Part shown: piece by piece, positions 1-6,080 of the stretch
Layout of the letters: each line of letters begins with the position of its first letter
Position numbering within the stretch: position 1 is the first letter of the stretch
Assembly: GCA_030430835.1 (NCBI GenBank)
Contig: JAUIKJ010000123.1
Location: 1-8,022, forward strand
Length of the DNA stretch: 8,022 bases
Direction: 5' to 3'
Source: Candidatus Hydrogenedentota bacterium
GTDB lineage: Bacteria > Hydrogenedentota > Hydrogenedentia > Hydrogenedentales > JAEUWI01
Notes under the pieces: model-generated
What the model was told of the DNA's origin: nothing
Databases searched by the model: none
The model's input: only the letters and a program-made list of their open reading frames with translations
Position numbers and translations under genes: made by a program

Positions 1-334
1 CAAGACGCCAGAAGAGCCAGAGCGCCAACACGCCGGCGAGAAAGGCGGGCAATCGCAACGCATACTCATGTTCACCGAAGAACTGGGTACACGCCTTCGC
101 GAAGGCAAGAAAAAGGGGCGGTACAATCTGGAAGTGGTCGAGTGGTCCGAAGAAACCCGCATAGCCTTCGCCCACGATGGTGACGCCGGTGTAGCTCTCG
201 TCCAGCCAGAGCACACGGTAGCGGACATAGTGCAGGGCACGTGCGAGCAACCCGAAGAGCAACAGCGTCGCGGGCCCCCAATGCAAGCACTTGGCGGCCC
301 AATCGTCCCGCGCGCGAATAGCCGAATCCGTCAC
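1..334 (-). CDS. GT-C family membrane glycosyltransferase (ArnT/PMT, GT39-like), N-terminal part
   Basis: This frame is open from a GTG at 334 to the left edge, about 111 codons, and is cut by the window. After a short polar start (MTDSAIRARDDWAAK) comes a hydrophobic stretch, GPATLLLFGLLARAL. Then follow LWLDESYTG, an acidic pair in the first external loop, and PPLFLAFAKA. Last come EYALRLPAFLAGV and ALWLFWRL, the next membrane segment. This order is typical of the GT-C superfamily (PF13231/PF02366), integral-membrane enzymes that move a sugar from a polyprenyl-phosphate donor to a lipid or protein. The loop DE pair is the expected catalytic/metal position. GTG 334 is preferred because GGAGG (345-341) lies 6 nt upstream; an in-frame GTG at 340 abuts that site. 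An overlapping minus-strand ORF at 395-72 is a shadow. The divergent GT2 gene may supply the donor. Sugar and acceptor are unknown. Confidence 0.8.
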   Translation of the reverse strand, partial: MTDSAIRARDDWAAKCLHWGPATLLLFGLLARALHYVRYRVLWLDESYTGVTIVGEGYAGFFGPLDHFQIVPPLFLAFAKACTQFFGEHEYALRLPAFLAGVLALWLFWRL

Positions 335-340
335 TGTCAC

Positions 341-345
341 CCTCC
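341..345 (-). promoter_or_regulatory. Shine-Dalgarno site of the GT-C gene
   Basis: On the minus strand this reads GGAGG, followed by GTGACAGTG. Two in-frame GTG codons are possible, at 340 and 334. Only the one at 334 has a normal 6-nt spacing, so this site decides the start. Confidence 0.6.
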
Positions 346-347
346 GC

Positions 348-377
348 TTGGTGCCCGCTTCCGTGCTGCACTATACT
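348..377 (+). promoter_or_regulatory. Sigma-70-like promoter of the GT2/methyltransferase operon
   Basis: TTGGTG (348-353), an 18-nt spacer and TATACT (372-377) precede the GT2 ATG at 388. Transcription would be expected to start near 384, leaving a leader of only a few bases. No Shine-Dalgarno sequence lies upstream of that ATG, so the message may be nearly leaderless. This is a prediction from sequence alone. Confidence 0.45.
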
Positions 378-399
378 CGCCCGCAGTATGGCCACCCAA
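370..399 (-). promoter_or_regulatory. Divergent promoter of the GT-C gene, sharing the -10 core
   Basis: On the minus strand, TTGGGT (399-394), an 18-nt spacer and TATAGT (375-370) point toward the GT-C gene. The -10 overlaps the plus-strand TATACT, because ACTATACT (370-377) reads almost the same on both strands. The leader would be about 28 nt and contain the GGAGG site. The -35 match is weak. Confidence 0.35.
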
Positions 400-1167
400 G
401 CTCAAAGTGCCCCGGTGCCGCGCGCGCGCCGCACGGTGCACGTCGTCCTGCCCGCTTTCAACGAGGCGGCGTGCCTCGGGCGTCTGCTCGATGAGATTGG
501 CCTGGCCATGGAAGACGCGGGCCTGGCGTACCACGTGATCGTGGTAGACGATGGCAGCGTGGACGCGACCGCCGTGATTGCGGAGGACCGCGCGGGGGCG
601 CTGCCGGTGACGCTGCTGCGGCATCCGGTGAATCTGGGTCTCGGCGCGACGATTCGCGATGGGCTCGCGCATGCCGCCGGAGAGGCCGGACCGCGCGACA
701 TTATCATCACCATGGATGCCGACGAGACGCACACGCCAGGGCTGATTCTGCGGATGACCCGCGAGATCATTGAGGGACACGACGTCGTGATCGCCTCGCG
801 CTACCAGCCGGGTAGCCGGACCATCGGCGTACCGATCTACCGCCGCGCACTTAGCTATGGCGGGTCACTCGTGTTCCGTCTGCTCTTTCCCACGCGCGGC
901 GTGAAGGACTTCACCTGCGGCTACCGCGCCTACCGCGCCGGGGTTATTCAGGATGCGATGCGCCAATACGGTGATGACTTCCTGAATCAAGACGGCTTCC
1001 AGTGCATGGTCGATATCCTATTGAAGCTGCGGCGCATGCGGCTCATCTTCGGCGAGGTGCCCTTTATCCTCCGCTACGACATCAAGGCCGGCCAATCCAA
1101 GATGGACGTACGGCGCACCGTCGTGAACACGCTGCGTCTCGTCGCGCGCAGGCGTCTGGGCGGATGA
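388..1167 (+). CDS. Family 2 glycosyltransferase, DPM1-like (polyprenyl-phosphate sugar synthase type)
   Basis: This 259-residue protein has a complete GT-A fold signature. VVLPAFNEA (about 19-27) opens the nucleotide-binding fold, VVDDGS (52-57) binds the UDP/GDP moiety, and DAD (110-112) is the metal-binding motif. Downstream are SRYQPGS, KDFTCGYRAYR and QDGFQCMVDIL, all typical of the dolichol-phosphate mannose synthase branch of GT2. Length fits the short soluble DPM1 type without C-terminal membrane helices, acting at the inner face of the membrane. The predicted reaction is transfer of a hexose from a nucleotide sugar to a polyprenyl phosphate. The divergent GT-C gene is the kind of enzyme that uses such a donor. 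The ATG at 388 lacks a Shine-Dalgarno sequence and lies 10 nt after a TATACT box. The stop overlaps the next start (ATGA). The actual sugar is not deducible. Confidence 0.88.
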   Translation: MATQAQSAPVPRARRTVHVVLPAFNEAACLGRLLDEIGLAMEDAGLAYHVIVVDDGSVDATAVIAEDRAGALPVTLLRHPVNLGLGATIRDGLAHAAGEAGPRDIIITMDADETHTPGLILRMTREIIEGHDVVIASRYQPGSRTIGVPIYRRALSYGGSLVFRLLFPTRGVKDFTCGYRAYRAGVIQDAMRQYGDDFLNQDGFQCMVDILLKLRRMRLIFGEVPFILRYDIKAGQSKMDVRRTVVNTLRLVARRRLGG

Positions 1168-1811
1168 GCGAAGCGAAGACCTTTGGTGCGGAGTACTACC
1201 GCCGCAACTACCGCAACTACGCACGACAAAACCCCGCGCGCAAGCTGGGTTTTTATCGCGATCTCGCGGCGCAGGCGCTCGCTGGCATCGACCAACCCCA
1301 CATATTGGACATCGGCTGCGCCTTCGGGGCCTTTCTCGGCGCGGTGCCCGCGGCGTGGGCACGCCACGGCGTGGACCCCAGCGCGCATGCCATTGCTGCC
1401 GCACGCGCCGCATACCCGGAAATCCGCTTCACCGTCGGCAGCGCAGATGCCCTCCCGCTCGCGGGATCCTTCGATTGCGTCACGGCCTTTGACACGCTGG
1501 AGCACGTCGAGGACCTGGACCGCGTCTCCGCGGAACTGAAGCGACTCCTCGCCCCCGGCGGCACGCTCCTCTTCGTCGTGCCCGTGTACGACGGCCCCAC
1601 CGGACCCATCATCTACGCCCTTGACCGTGACCCGACGCATGTACACAGGCGTGGGCGCGACTTCTGGATCGGTTGGGCGAGCCAGCATTTCGACGTCACC
1701 GATTGGCAAGGCATCTACCGTTACCTGCTCCCCGGCGGCTACTACGCGCATGTGCCAACGCGGCGGCTGAGAAAGTACACGCCGGCGATTGTGGTGGTGT
1801 GCGCGGCGTAG
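1164..1811 (+). CDS. Class I SAM-dependent methyltransferase (Methyltransf_11/23-like)
   Basis: The protein has 215 residues and starts at the ATG inside an ATGA overlap with the GT2 stop, which implies translational coupling. Motif I, HILDIGCAFG (about 46-55), binds the SAM methionine part. HGVDPS (68-73) is the acidic end of beta-2. SADALPL (93-99) and AFDTLEHVED (108-117) are motifs II/III. RLLAPGGTLLFVVP (127-140) is the post-motif strand typical of Methyltransf_11/23. DPTHVHRR (156-163) resembles the histidine-containing segment seen in many glycan- and lipid-associated methyltransferases. The same frame stays open upstream to an ATG at 1002, but that 54-residue stretch lies inside GT2 and lacks family similarity, so it is excluded. 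From its coupling it probably methylates a sugar or lipid intermediate of the same pathway. Substrate is unknown. Confidence 0.85.
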   Translation: MSEAKTFGAEYYRRNYRNYARQNPARKLGFYRDLAAQALAGIDQPHILDIGCAFGAFLGAVPAAWARHGVDPSAHAIAAARAAYPEIRFTVGSADALPLAGSFDCVTAFDTLEHVEDLDRVSAELKRLLAPGGTLLFVVPVYDGPTGPIIYALDRDPTHVHRRGRDFWIGWASQHFDVTDWQGIYRYLLPGGYYAHVPTRRLRKYTPAIVVVCAA

Positions 1812-1857
1812 GCGAGCCGCAGTCGAACAATGCCCCCAGAGCAGTCGCCAACGCCCC

Positions 1858-1898
1858 GACATCCCCCGCCCTGCGGGCACCCCCTTCGAAGGGGGACA
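1858..1898 (-). repeat. Left arm of the inverted-repeat element
   Basis: On the minus strand it reads TGTCCCCCTTCGAAGGGGG, a 12-nt spacer, then GGGGGATGTC. The spacer (1868-1879, plus strand GCCCTGCGGGCA) contains its own small hairpin, GCCC-TGC-GGGC. The arm can fold alone or pair with the right arm. Confidence 0.65.
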
Positions 1899-1977
1899 AC
1901 GACGCTGGTGCGCATCGTGAGGCAAAATCCATTGCTCGACGACGTGTCGCAAAGCCGTGATTCGTTACAAGACTTCC

Positions 1978-2011
1978 TGTCCCCCTTCGAAGGGGGATCA
2001 AGGGGGATGTC
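1978..2011 (+). repeat. Right arm of the inverted-repeat element
   Basis: It reads TGTCCCCCTTCGAAGGGGG (1978-1996), a 5-nt spacer ATCAA, then GGGGGATGTC. Apart from spacer length and content it is identical to the left arm in the opposite orientation. Confidence 0.65.
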
Positions 2012-2053
2012 AATCTCCACAATGAACTTGGAGAACACGGTAGCGCTCGCGTT

Positions 2054-2079
2054 GTGGACGGGTTTTCGGACCCGTCCAC
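2054..2079 (+). terminator. Perfect 10-bp hairpin, possible terminator of the GT2/methyltransferase operon
   Basis: GTGGACGGGT (2054-2063) pairs perfectly with ACCCGTCCAC (2070-2079) around the loop TTTCGG. An inner T-G wobble would leave a UUCG loop, which is unusually stable in RNA. It lies 243 nt after the methyltransferase stop and has no U tract on either strand. It may therefore be an attenuating or mRNA-protecting hairpin, or one member of a repeat family, rather than a classic intrinsic terminator. Confidence 0.4.
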
Positions 2080-2116
2080 CTGATCAACCGATGGTCCCCA
2101 AGCGAATCAAGTTTGG

Positions 2117-2148
2117 ACGAAGCCGGTGTCTTTTTATGAGACCTTCGT
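2117..2148. other. Bulged inverted repeat in the convergent gap
   Basis: ACGAAG (2117-2122) pairs with CTTCGT (2143-2148). After a one-sided 5-nt bulge (CCGGT), GTCT (2128-2131) pairs with AGAC (2139-2142) around a T/A-rich loop. The T5 run (2131-2135) is in the loop region, not after the stem, so it does not make this a terminator. No function is assigned. Confidence 0.3.
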
Positions 2149-2156
2149 TCAATAAC

Positions 2157-2182
2157 GTGGGCCGGTCAGGAGACCGGCCCAC
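2157..2182 (-). terminator. Perfect 11-bp hairpin downstream of the HEAT-repeat gene
   Basis: GTGGGCCGGTC (2157-2167) and GACCGGCCCAC (2172-2182) form a perfect stem with a 4-nt loop. It starts 29 nt after the HEAT gene stop. On the minus strand it is followed by GTTATTG, a modest T-rich tail, so it probably terminates the oxidoreductase/HEAT operon. On the plus strand the following bases are not T-rich. Confidence 0.55.
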
Positions 2183-2211
2183 AACTCGAAACCTGATGTC
2201 TACGGCGACGC

Positions 2212-4641
2212 CTATGGCGCCGGGTTCAGCTTCGCCACGCTGCCCCAATCGCCGCCATGCTGATAGACCGCCAGCAAGATCGTGTTCTCACCCGACTTCA
2301 GTTGGATCGGAATCTGGTCTTGTCCTGGCTGCAAGGGCCGACCCGTGTTCACACCGTGGACGAGTTCGCCATTGACCCAGACCTTCACGCCGTCGTTCGT
2401 GCCGAGTTCCAGGGTCGTGTCCATCGCCTTCGGTGCGCTTACCGTCGTCCGCAGATAGGCCACGCGCTCGAATCCGCCGATGCTCTCGGCGAGATTGATA
2501 CCGCCGGCGGGGTAGTTCGGGTCACTGGCGAGGGGCTGCACACGCCAACTGCCCGCGCCGGTTTCTGCCGGGAAGACCACGTCGTAGAGCATGCCGCCCG
2601 TGTGCCCCGCTTCCATGTATGGCCCGGAAACCTCCCACGCCGTCAGATATCCCTTTTCCCGGTTTAGGTTGTGCAGCACCGCGTTCGCCTGATTCTTCAG
2701 CGCTTCGTTTTCGTGCTGGGCCAGGGGCTCGACAATTTCGCGTGCCCACGCTGGGTCATGGCCGCGCAGGGCGTTGGCAATCTGTACGCGTGCAAGGCCG
2801 CGCTCGACCCCGAGGTCGCCGTTGCCGCGCAGGCGCTCGACCAAGTCCATACTCTCTTTCGATGGGACCGTACCCACACCGGAGAGAATCTGCCGCTGCA
2901 GGTCGGTGGATGTCGCGAGTTCGAGTGCCTTGGCATAGTCGTCCAGGAGAACGTCGTCGCGGACGGGCGATTCGTTGAGGATGCGGATATAGCCCGCCAG
3001 CGCGTCGTCGCGTTCACGATCATTGGCCGGGTTCTGTGCGACCGCGTAGAGGTCGGCCTTCGCCCCGTCGCCAGGACGCTTGGCCAGGGCCGCGATCGCT
3101 TCGGCGCGCGCATCGTCCGCATCGTCAACGATACCGCTGCGCAGGACTGTGAGGGCGGCGTCGCCCGAGATGCTGCCCAGAATCCGGTAGAGCGCCCCGC
3201 GCAGCGCCACATCCTCGGTCGTGTTCAGTGCCGTCAGGATCGCCCCGATGCGATCGTCGTCGCCCGTCGCCCGGTCGGCGACGTCGGCAATGGCCTGCTC
3301 AATGTCCCGCACTTTCGGGTCCGCGAGGGAAGCAGCAAGTCTCTCAATATAGGCCGGCAGGTCATTCGCGTCGCCCAGGATCGCCAGCGTGTCCCACAGG
3401 TCACCACGAATTCCGGCGTCGTCGTCCGCGGTGAGGGCCAGCAGATCGTCCTTCGCCGCGACGCTCCGCCGCGCGCCCAGGGCGCGTATCGCCTCGGAGC
3501 GAATGTCGGCCACGCCCCGGCTCGCCATGCGTACCAGCGCGCGGTCCGCGCCGTCATCCTGAATCCGGTTCATGCTCTGCCGTGCGAGATTGCGCTTGAC
3601 GCCCGTGCTCTCCGCGGCCACTCCCGCGAGGAAGCGCAGGTCTTCCGCACTGCCCACGCTCGCCATCGCGGTAAGCGCCGCCAGCGCAATGGTCTCGTTC
3701 TCCGATCCCGCTTGCGCGCGTATCGCGTCGCCCGCCGCCGCGTCGCCACGCGCCGCGAGCGCGTTGATCAACTGCAGCCGGTTCTCCGGCCCGGCCTCGG
3801 CCACCAGTGCAGCGAAGGCTTCCGTCGCCTTCTTGCCCGGAAGCGTGTGGACATAGCTCAAACCTGCCGCGATCAATTCGGCGTCGTTCGTAGTCAACGC
3901 TTCCAGCACCAGGTCCAGGCCCTTCTCCCCCTGCTCCGCCATCAATCCGTGAAGCGCGGCCGCGCGGTGATTGCCCGCGCTATCGCTCTTGTAGATCGCC
4001 GCGAGCGTCTCCGTGTCGTCCGTAGACGCCGCACACTCCACCAGCGCACCCAGCGCCACTGGGTTTAACCCCGTCTTCCAGGTCTCGGTCAGTACGTCGC
4101 AAGCGCCCAGCGCGCCCAGCGCATAGGCGGCCGCCGAAGCCACCTGCAAATCGTCATCCCCGAGCAAAGTCGTCGCCGCATCCATCGCACCATCGACGCC
4201 ACTACGCCCCAGCGCCTCCACCGCCGCCGTACGCACTGCGGCATCGGCATGGCCGCTCAGGCGCACCAGCGCCGCGCCGGCCGCTGCCGCGGGTATGGCC
4301 TCCAGAGCACGTATTGCATGGCCTGTCAGTTCAATATCCGCCGCTCGCGCTTCCAGCGCCGGCACGGATGCACCGCTACCCGCCGTCGCCAGCTGCCGGC
4401 AGATGAAGCGCGCCGCGTCGACGGTGCAGCCGCCTTCCAGTACGGCCAAGAGCTTTTGCTCGACCGCCGCCTGTTGCGCGGGATCCAGCGCCGCGTTCTC
4501 AATGTTCGTCAGCGCGTGCCGGTCCTGACCGAATTCATAGCGCTTCAGCGCCGCGTAGTCGTCATCGAGCGAAGCCGCCAGCGCGGCCTGTGTCCCGAAG
4601 GCCGCCAATGCGGCCAGTGCAATCAAGTTCTTCGGATTCAT
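2212..4641 (-). CDS. Exported HEAT-repeat (PBS lyase-like) protein with C-terminal beta-sandwich-like domain
   Basis: This protein has 809 residues from the chosen start. Residues 1-23 (MNPKNLIALAALAAFGTQAALA, then ASLDDD) form a Sec signal peptide. Residues about 30-660 are tandem alpha-helical HEAT-like repeats; clear units are ALVRLSGHADAAVRTAAVEA near 124-143 and LGDDDLQVASAAAYALGALG near 160-179. The last 136 residues (about 674-809) form a separate domain: YLTAWEVSGPY opens it, TNDGVKVWVNGE (758-769) is its core, and ENTILLAVYQHGGDW lies near the end. That pattern recurs at the C-termini of planctomycete-type carbohydrate-associated proteins and suggests a jelly-roll fold. HEAT repeats usually hold protein partners, so I infer a periplasmic scaffold. 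Two cysteines near 72-81 are not a haem motif. ATG 4641 has GGGGAG 9 nt upstream; ATGs at 4647 and 4680 fit less well. It follows the oxidoreductase by 19 bp. Function is unproven. Confidence 0.85.
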   Translation of the reverse strand: MNPKNLIALAALAAFGTQAALAASLDDDYAALKRYEFGQDRHALTNIENAALDPAQQAAVEQKLLAVLEGGCTVDAARFICRQLATAGSGASVPALEARAADIELTGHAIRALEAIPAAAAGAALVRLSGHADAAVRTAAVEALGRSGVDGAMDAATTLLGDDDLQVASAAAYALGALGACDVLTETWKTGLNPVALGALVECAASTDDTETLAAIYKSDSAGNHRAAALHGLMAEQGEKGLDLVLEALTTNDAELIAAGLSYVHTLPGKKATEAFAALVAEAGPENRLQLINALAARGDAAAGDAIRAQAGSENETIALAALTAMASVGSAEDLRFLAGVAAESTGVKRNLARQSMNRIQDDGADRALVRMASRGVADIRSEAIRALGARRSVAAKDDLLALTADDDAGIRGDLWDTLAILGDANDLPAYIERLAASLADPKVRDIEQAIADVADRATGDDDRIGAILTALNTTEDVALRGALYRILGSISGDAALTVLRSGIVDDADDARAEAIAALAKRPGDGAKADLYAVAQNPANDRERDDALAGYIRILNESPVRDDVLLDDYAKALELATSTDLQRQILSGVGTVPSKESMDLVERLRGNGDLGVERGLARVQIANALRGHDPAWAREIVEPLAQHENEALKNQANAVLHNLNREKGYLTAWEVSGPYMEAGHTGGMLYDVVFPAETGAGSWRVQPLASDPNYPAGGINLAESIGGFERVAYLRTTVSAPKAMDTTLELGTNDGVKVWVNGELVHGVNTGRPLQPGQDQIPIQLKSGENTILLAVYQHGGDWGSVAKLNPAP

Positions 4642-4660
4642 TGTCATGCTCTCCCCTGCC

Positions 4661-5986
4661 CTATACCGACCACGCGCCACGCTGGGCGGGGATCAACATG
4701 CGGTTCGCGGTTTCGTCGTTGGTGAAGCGCTCGGCTTCGGGGTCCCATGCGAGTTTGACGCCGCGCTTCATGGCAATGTTTGCCATGTGGCAGATCGTCG
4801 CGCTGTGGTGGCCGACGTGCACCGGTGCCTTGCATTCGCCACGGCTTTTCACGTTCTCGATAAAGTCGAGATGGTGCCCGCGGCTGCGGCCCAGGTGAAT
4901 CTCGTCCGGGCCGATCACTTCCTTCAGCAGCGAAGGCGACGAGGCTTCAAGGTTGCCGCCATGGACGTGGATGAATACCCAGCCCTCATCGCCGATGAAT
5001 TTCACGCCGCGCGGCGCGATGCTTTCCACATGCATCTTCACGCCGTCCGCGTACTCGAAATCAACGTTGTAGCTCATTGCGGTGTTGAAGAGGCCGTCCT
5101 CCGGGAACCAGCCCGTACCCTCCACGGAAACGGGGGTGGTGTGATCCGTGCCGTGGCCCAACTGTGCGAGGTCGAGGATGTGCGCGCCGCGATCGGTCAT
5201 CTCACCGCCGGAGTAGTCGAGGATATAGCGGAACCAGAAGTGGCAACGCTTCTCGGTGTACGGCGCCTCCGGCGCCGGGCCAAGCCAAAGGTCGTAGTCG
5301 AACCCTTCCGGCACCGGCATCACGGGCTGGTTCGGCAGCGGACCGTGGTTGTCGATGGGCTGATTCACCTGAATCGTGTGCAGCTTACCGATGCGCCCGT
5401 TGCGCACCAGTTCCGCCGCGTAGCGCGCGTTGTCGCGCGAACGCTCGTGGCTGCCGGTCTGGAAGACGCGGCCATAGCGGTGTACCGCATCCACCACCGC
5501 GCGGCCCTCGGGGATCGAGTTCGCCAGCGGCTTCTCGCAATAGATGTCCTTGCCCGCGCGCGCCGCGGCCACGCTCATCACCGCGTGCCAGAAGTCCGGC
5601 GGCGCGATCATCACCGCGTCGATGTCCGGCCGCGCCAGCACCTCACGGAAATCGTTGTAGGTATCGACCCCGCTGAAGCTGCCGCTCTCACTCTTCGCGG
5701 TGTAATACTCATTCACCATGTTCGCCGCTTCCGCGCGGTGCCCGGCGTCCACATCGCAGATCGCGAGGTATTGCACGTCCGGCACACTCATCAGCGCCCG
5801 CGTATCGTGCCGCCCCTGCCCGCCCGTACCGATGGACGCCATCGTTACCTTGTTGCTTGGCGCCGTGTGACCGTTCAGCCCCAGCGCGCGCCCGGGGATG
5901 ATATAGGGGAATGCCGTCGCGGCTACCGCCGCCGCGCCCGTGCGCTTCAGGAAATCGCGCCGGGTAAAAGGTACAGAGCTACGCAT
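4661..5986 (-). CDS. Tat-exported Gfo/Idh/MocA family oxidoreductase
   Basis: The protein has 441 residues. TRRDFLK (8-14) followed by a hydrophobic stretch to about residue 30 is a twin-arginine signal, so the folded protein should cross the membrane with its nucleotide bound. The Rossmann domain starts at KVTMASIGTGGQG (46-58), with the acidic CDVD (77-80) after beta-2. CEKPLA (150-155) carries the conserved EKP lysine. GGEMTDRGAHILDL (260-273) supplies the aspartate/histidine pair expected near the substrate. The C-terminal half is the alpha/beta dimerisation domain, ending in NDEAN/RGAW-type sequence typical of secreted planctomycete-type members. Such enzymes oxidise or reduce sugar hydroxyls with NAD(P). 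GGAGG lies 9 nt before the ATG. It heads an operon with the HEAT gene and diverges from the sulfatase gene, pointing to carbohydrate processing outside the cytoplasm. Substrate is unknown. Confidence 0.92.
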   Translation of the reverse strand: MRSSVPFTRRDFLKRTGAAAVAATAFPYIIPGRALGLNGHTAPSNKVTMASIGTGGQGRHDTRALMSVPDVQYLAICDVDAGHRAEAANMVNEYYTAKSESGSFSGVDTYNDFREVLARPDIDAVMIAPPDFWHAVMSVAAARAGKDIYCEKPLANSIPEGRAVVDAVHRYGRVFQTGSHERSRDNARYAAELVRNGRIGKLHTIQVNQPIDNHGPLPNQPVMPVPEGFDYDLWLGPAPEAPYTEKRCHFWFRYILDYSGGEMTDRGAHILDLAQLGHGTDHTTPVSVEGTGWFPEDGLFNTAMSYNVDFEYADGVKMHVESIAPRGVKFIGDEGWVFIHVHGGNLEASSPSLLKEVIGPDEIHLGRSRGHHLDFIENVKSRGECKAPVHVGHHSATICHMANIAMKRGVKLAWDPEAERFTNDETANRMLIPAQRGAWSV

Positions 5987-6005
5987 GGTGCTGCGCCTCC
6001 ACAGG

Positions 6006-6034
6006 TTGGTGCTCGAATTGGAAGCCGCTATACT
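6006..6034 (+). promoter_or_regulatory. Sigma-70-like promoter of the sulfatase operon
   Basis: TTGGTG (6006-6011), a 17-nt spacer and TATACT (6029-6034) lie upstream of the sulfatase start. The predicted start of transcription is near 6041, giving a leader of about 40 nt that contains AAAGGA. Both hexamers are identical to those upstream of the GT2 gene. Direct repeats TTGGAA (6018-6023 and 6047-6052) flank the -10 and could bind a regulator, but this is only a suggestion. Confidence 0.5.
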
Positions 6035-6059
6035 GCGCCGAAGCCTTTGGAATCGTCAA
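6027..6059 (-). promoter_or_regulatory. Candidate promoter of the oxidoreductase/HEAT operon
   Basis: On the minus strand TATAGC (6032-6027) overlaps the plus-strand -10 of the sulfatase. A good -35-like TTGACG (6059-6054) lies 21 nt upstream, longer than the usual 16-18, so the pair may need an activator or may not be the true promoter. The resulting leader would be about 33 nt and include GGAGG (6000-5996). Confidence 0.3.
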
Positions 6060-6080
6060 GCCCGAGAAAGGATGCCGTCC

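Larger units (their letters stand above)
1858..2011. repeat. 154-bp MITE/REP-like inverted-repeat element
   Basis: The element begins GACATCCCCC (1858-1867) and ends with its exact reverse complement, GGGGGATGTC (2002-2011). Inside each end, after spacers of 12 and 5 nt, lies a 19-bp module that contains the perfect palindrome CCCCCTTCGAAGGGGG (1880-1895 and 1981-1996). The two modules are in inverted orientation. The 79-bp core (1899-1977) has no convincing coding potential. No target-site duplication is obvious beside the ends. The layout resembles non-autonomous elements or BIME-type pairs of palindromic repeats. Similar CCCCCTTCGAAGGGGG-type intergenic repeats are, from general knowledge, common in several environmental phyla. 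Copy number in this genome cannot be seen here. Confidence 0.6.

Noticed and set aside
68..538. Plus-strand 156-codon open frame covering the left divergent gap
   Set aside because: It overlaps the GT-C gene antisense, the promoter region and the GT2 gene in another frame; its product has no recognisable features.
1858..2011. CRISPR array or intrinsic terminator in place of an inverted-repeat element
   Set aside because: Only two copies exist, in inverted rather than direct orientation, and neither palindrome is followed by a T tract.
2671..4068. Plus-strand 465-codon open frame opposite the HEAT gene
   Set aside because: It mirrors the codon bias of the HEAT repeats, with no recognisable motif and no start signals.
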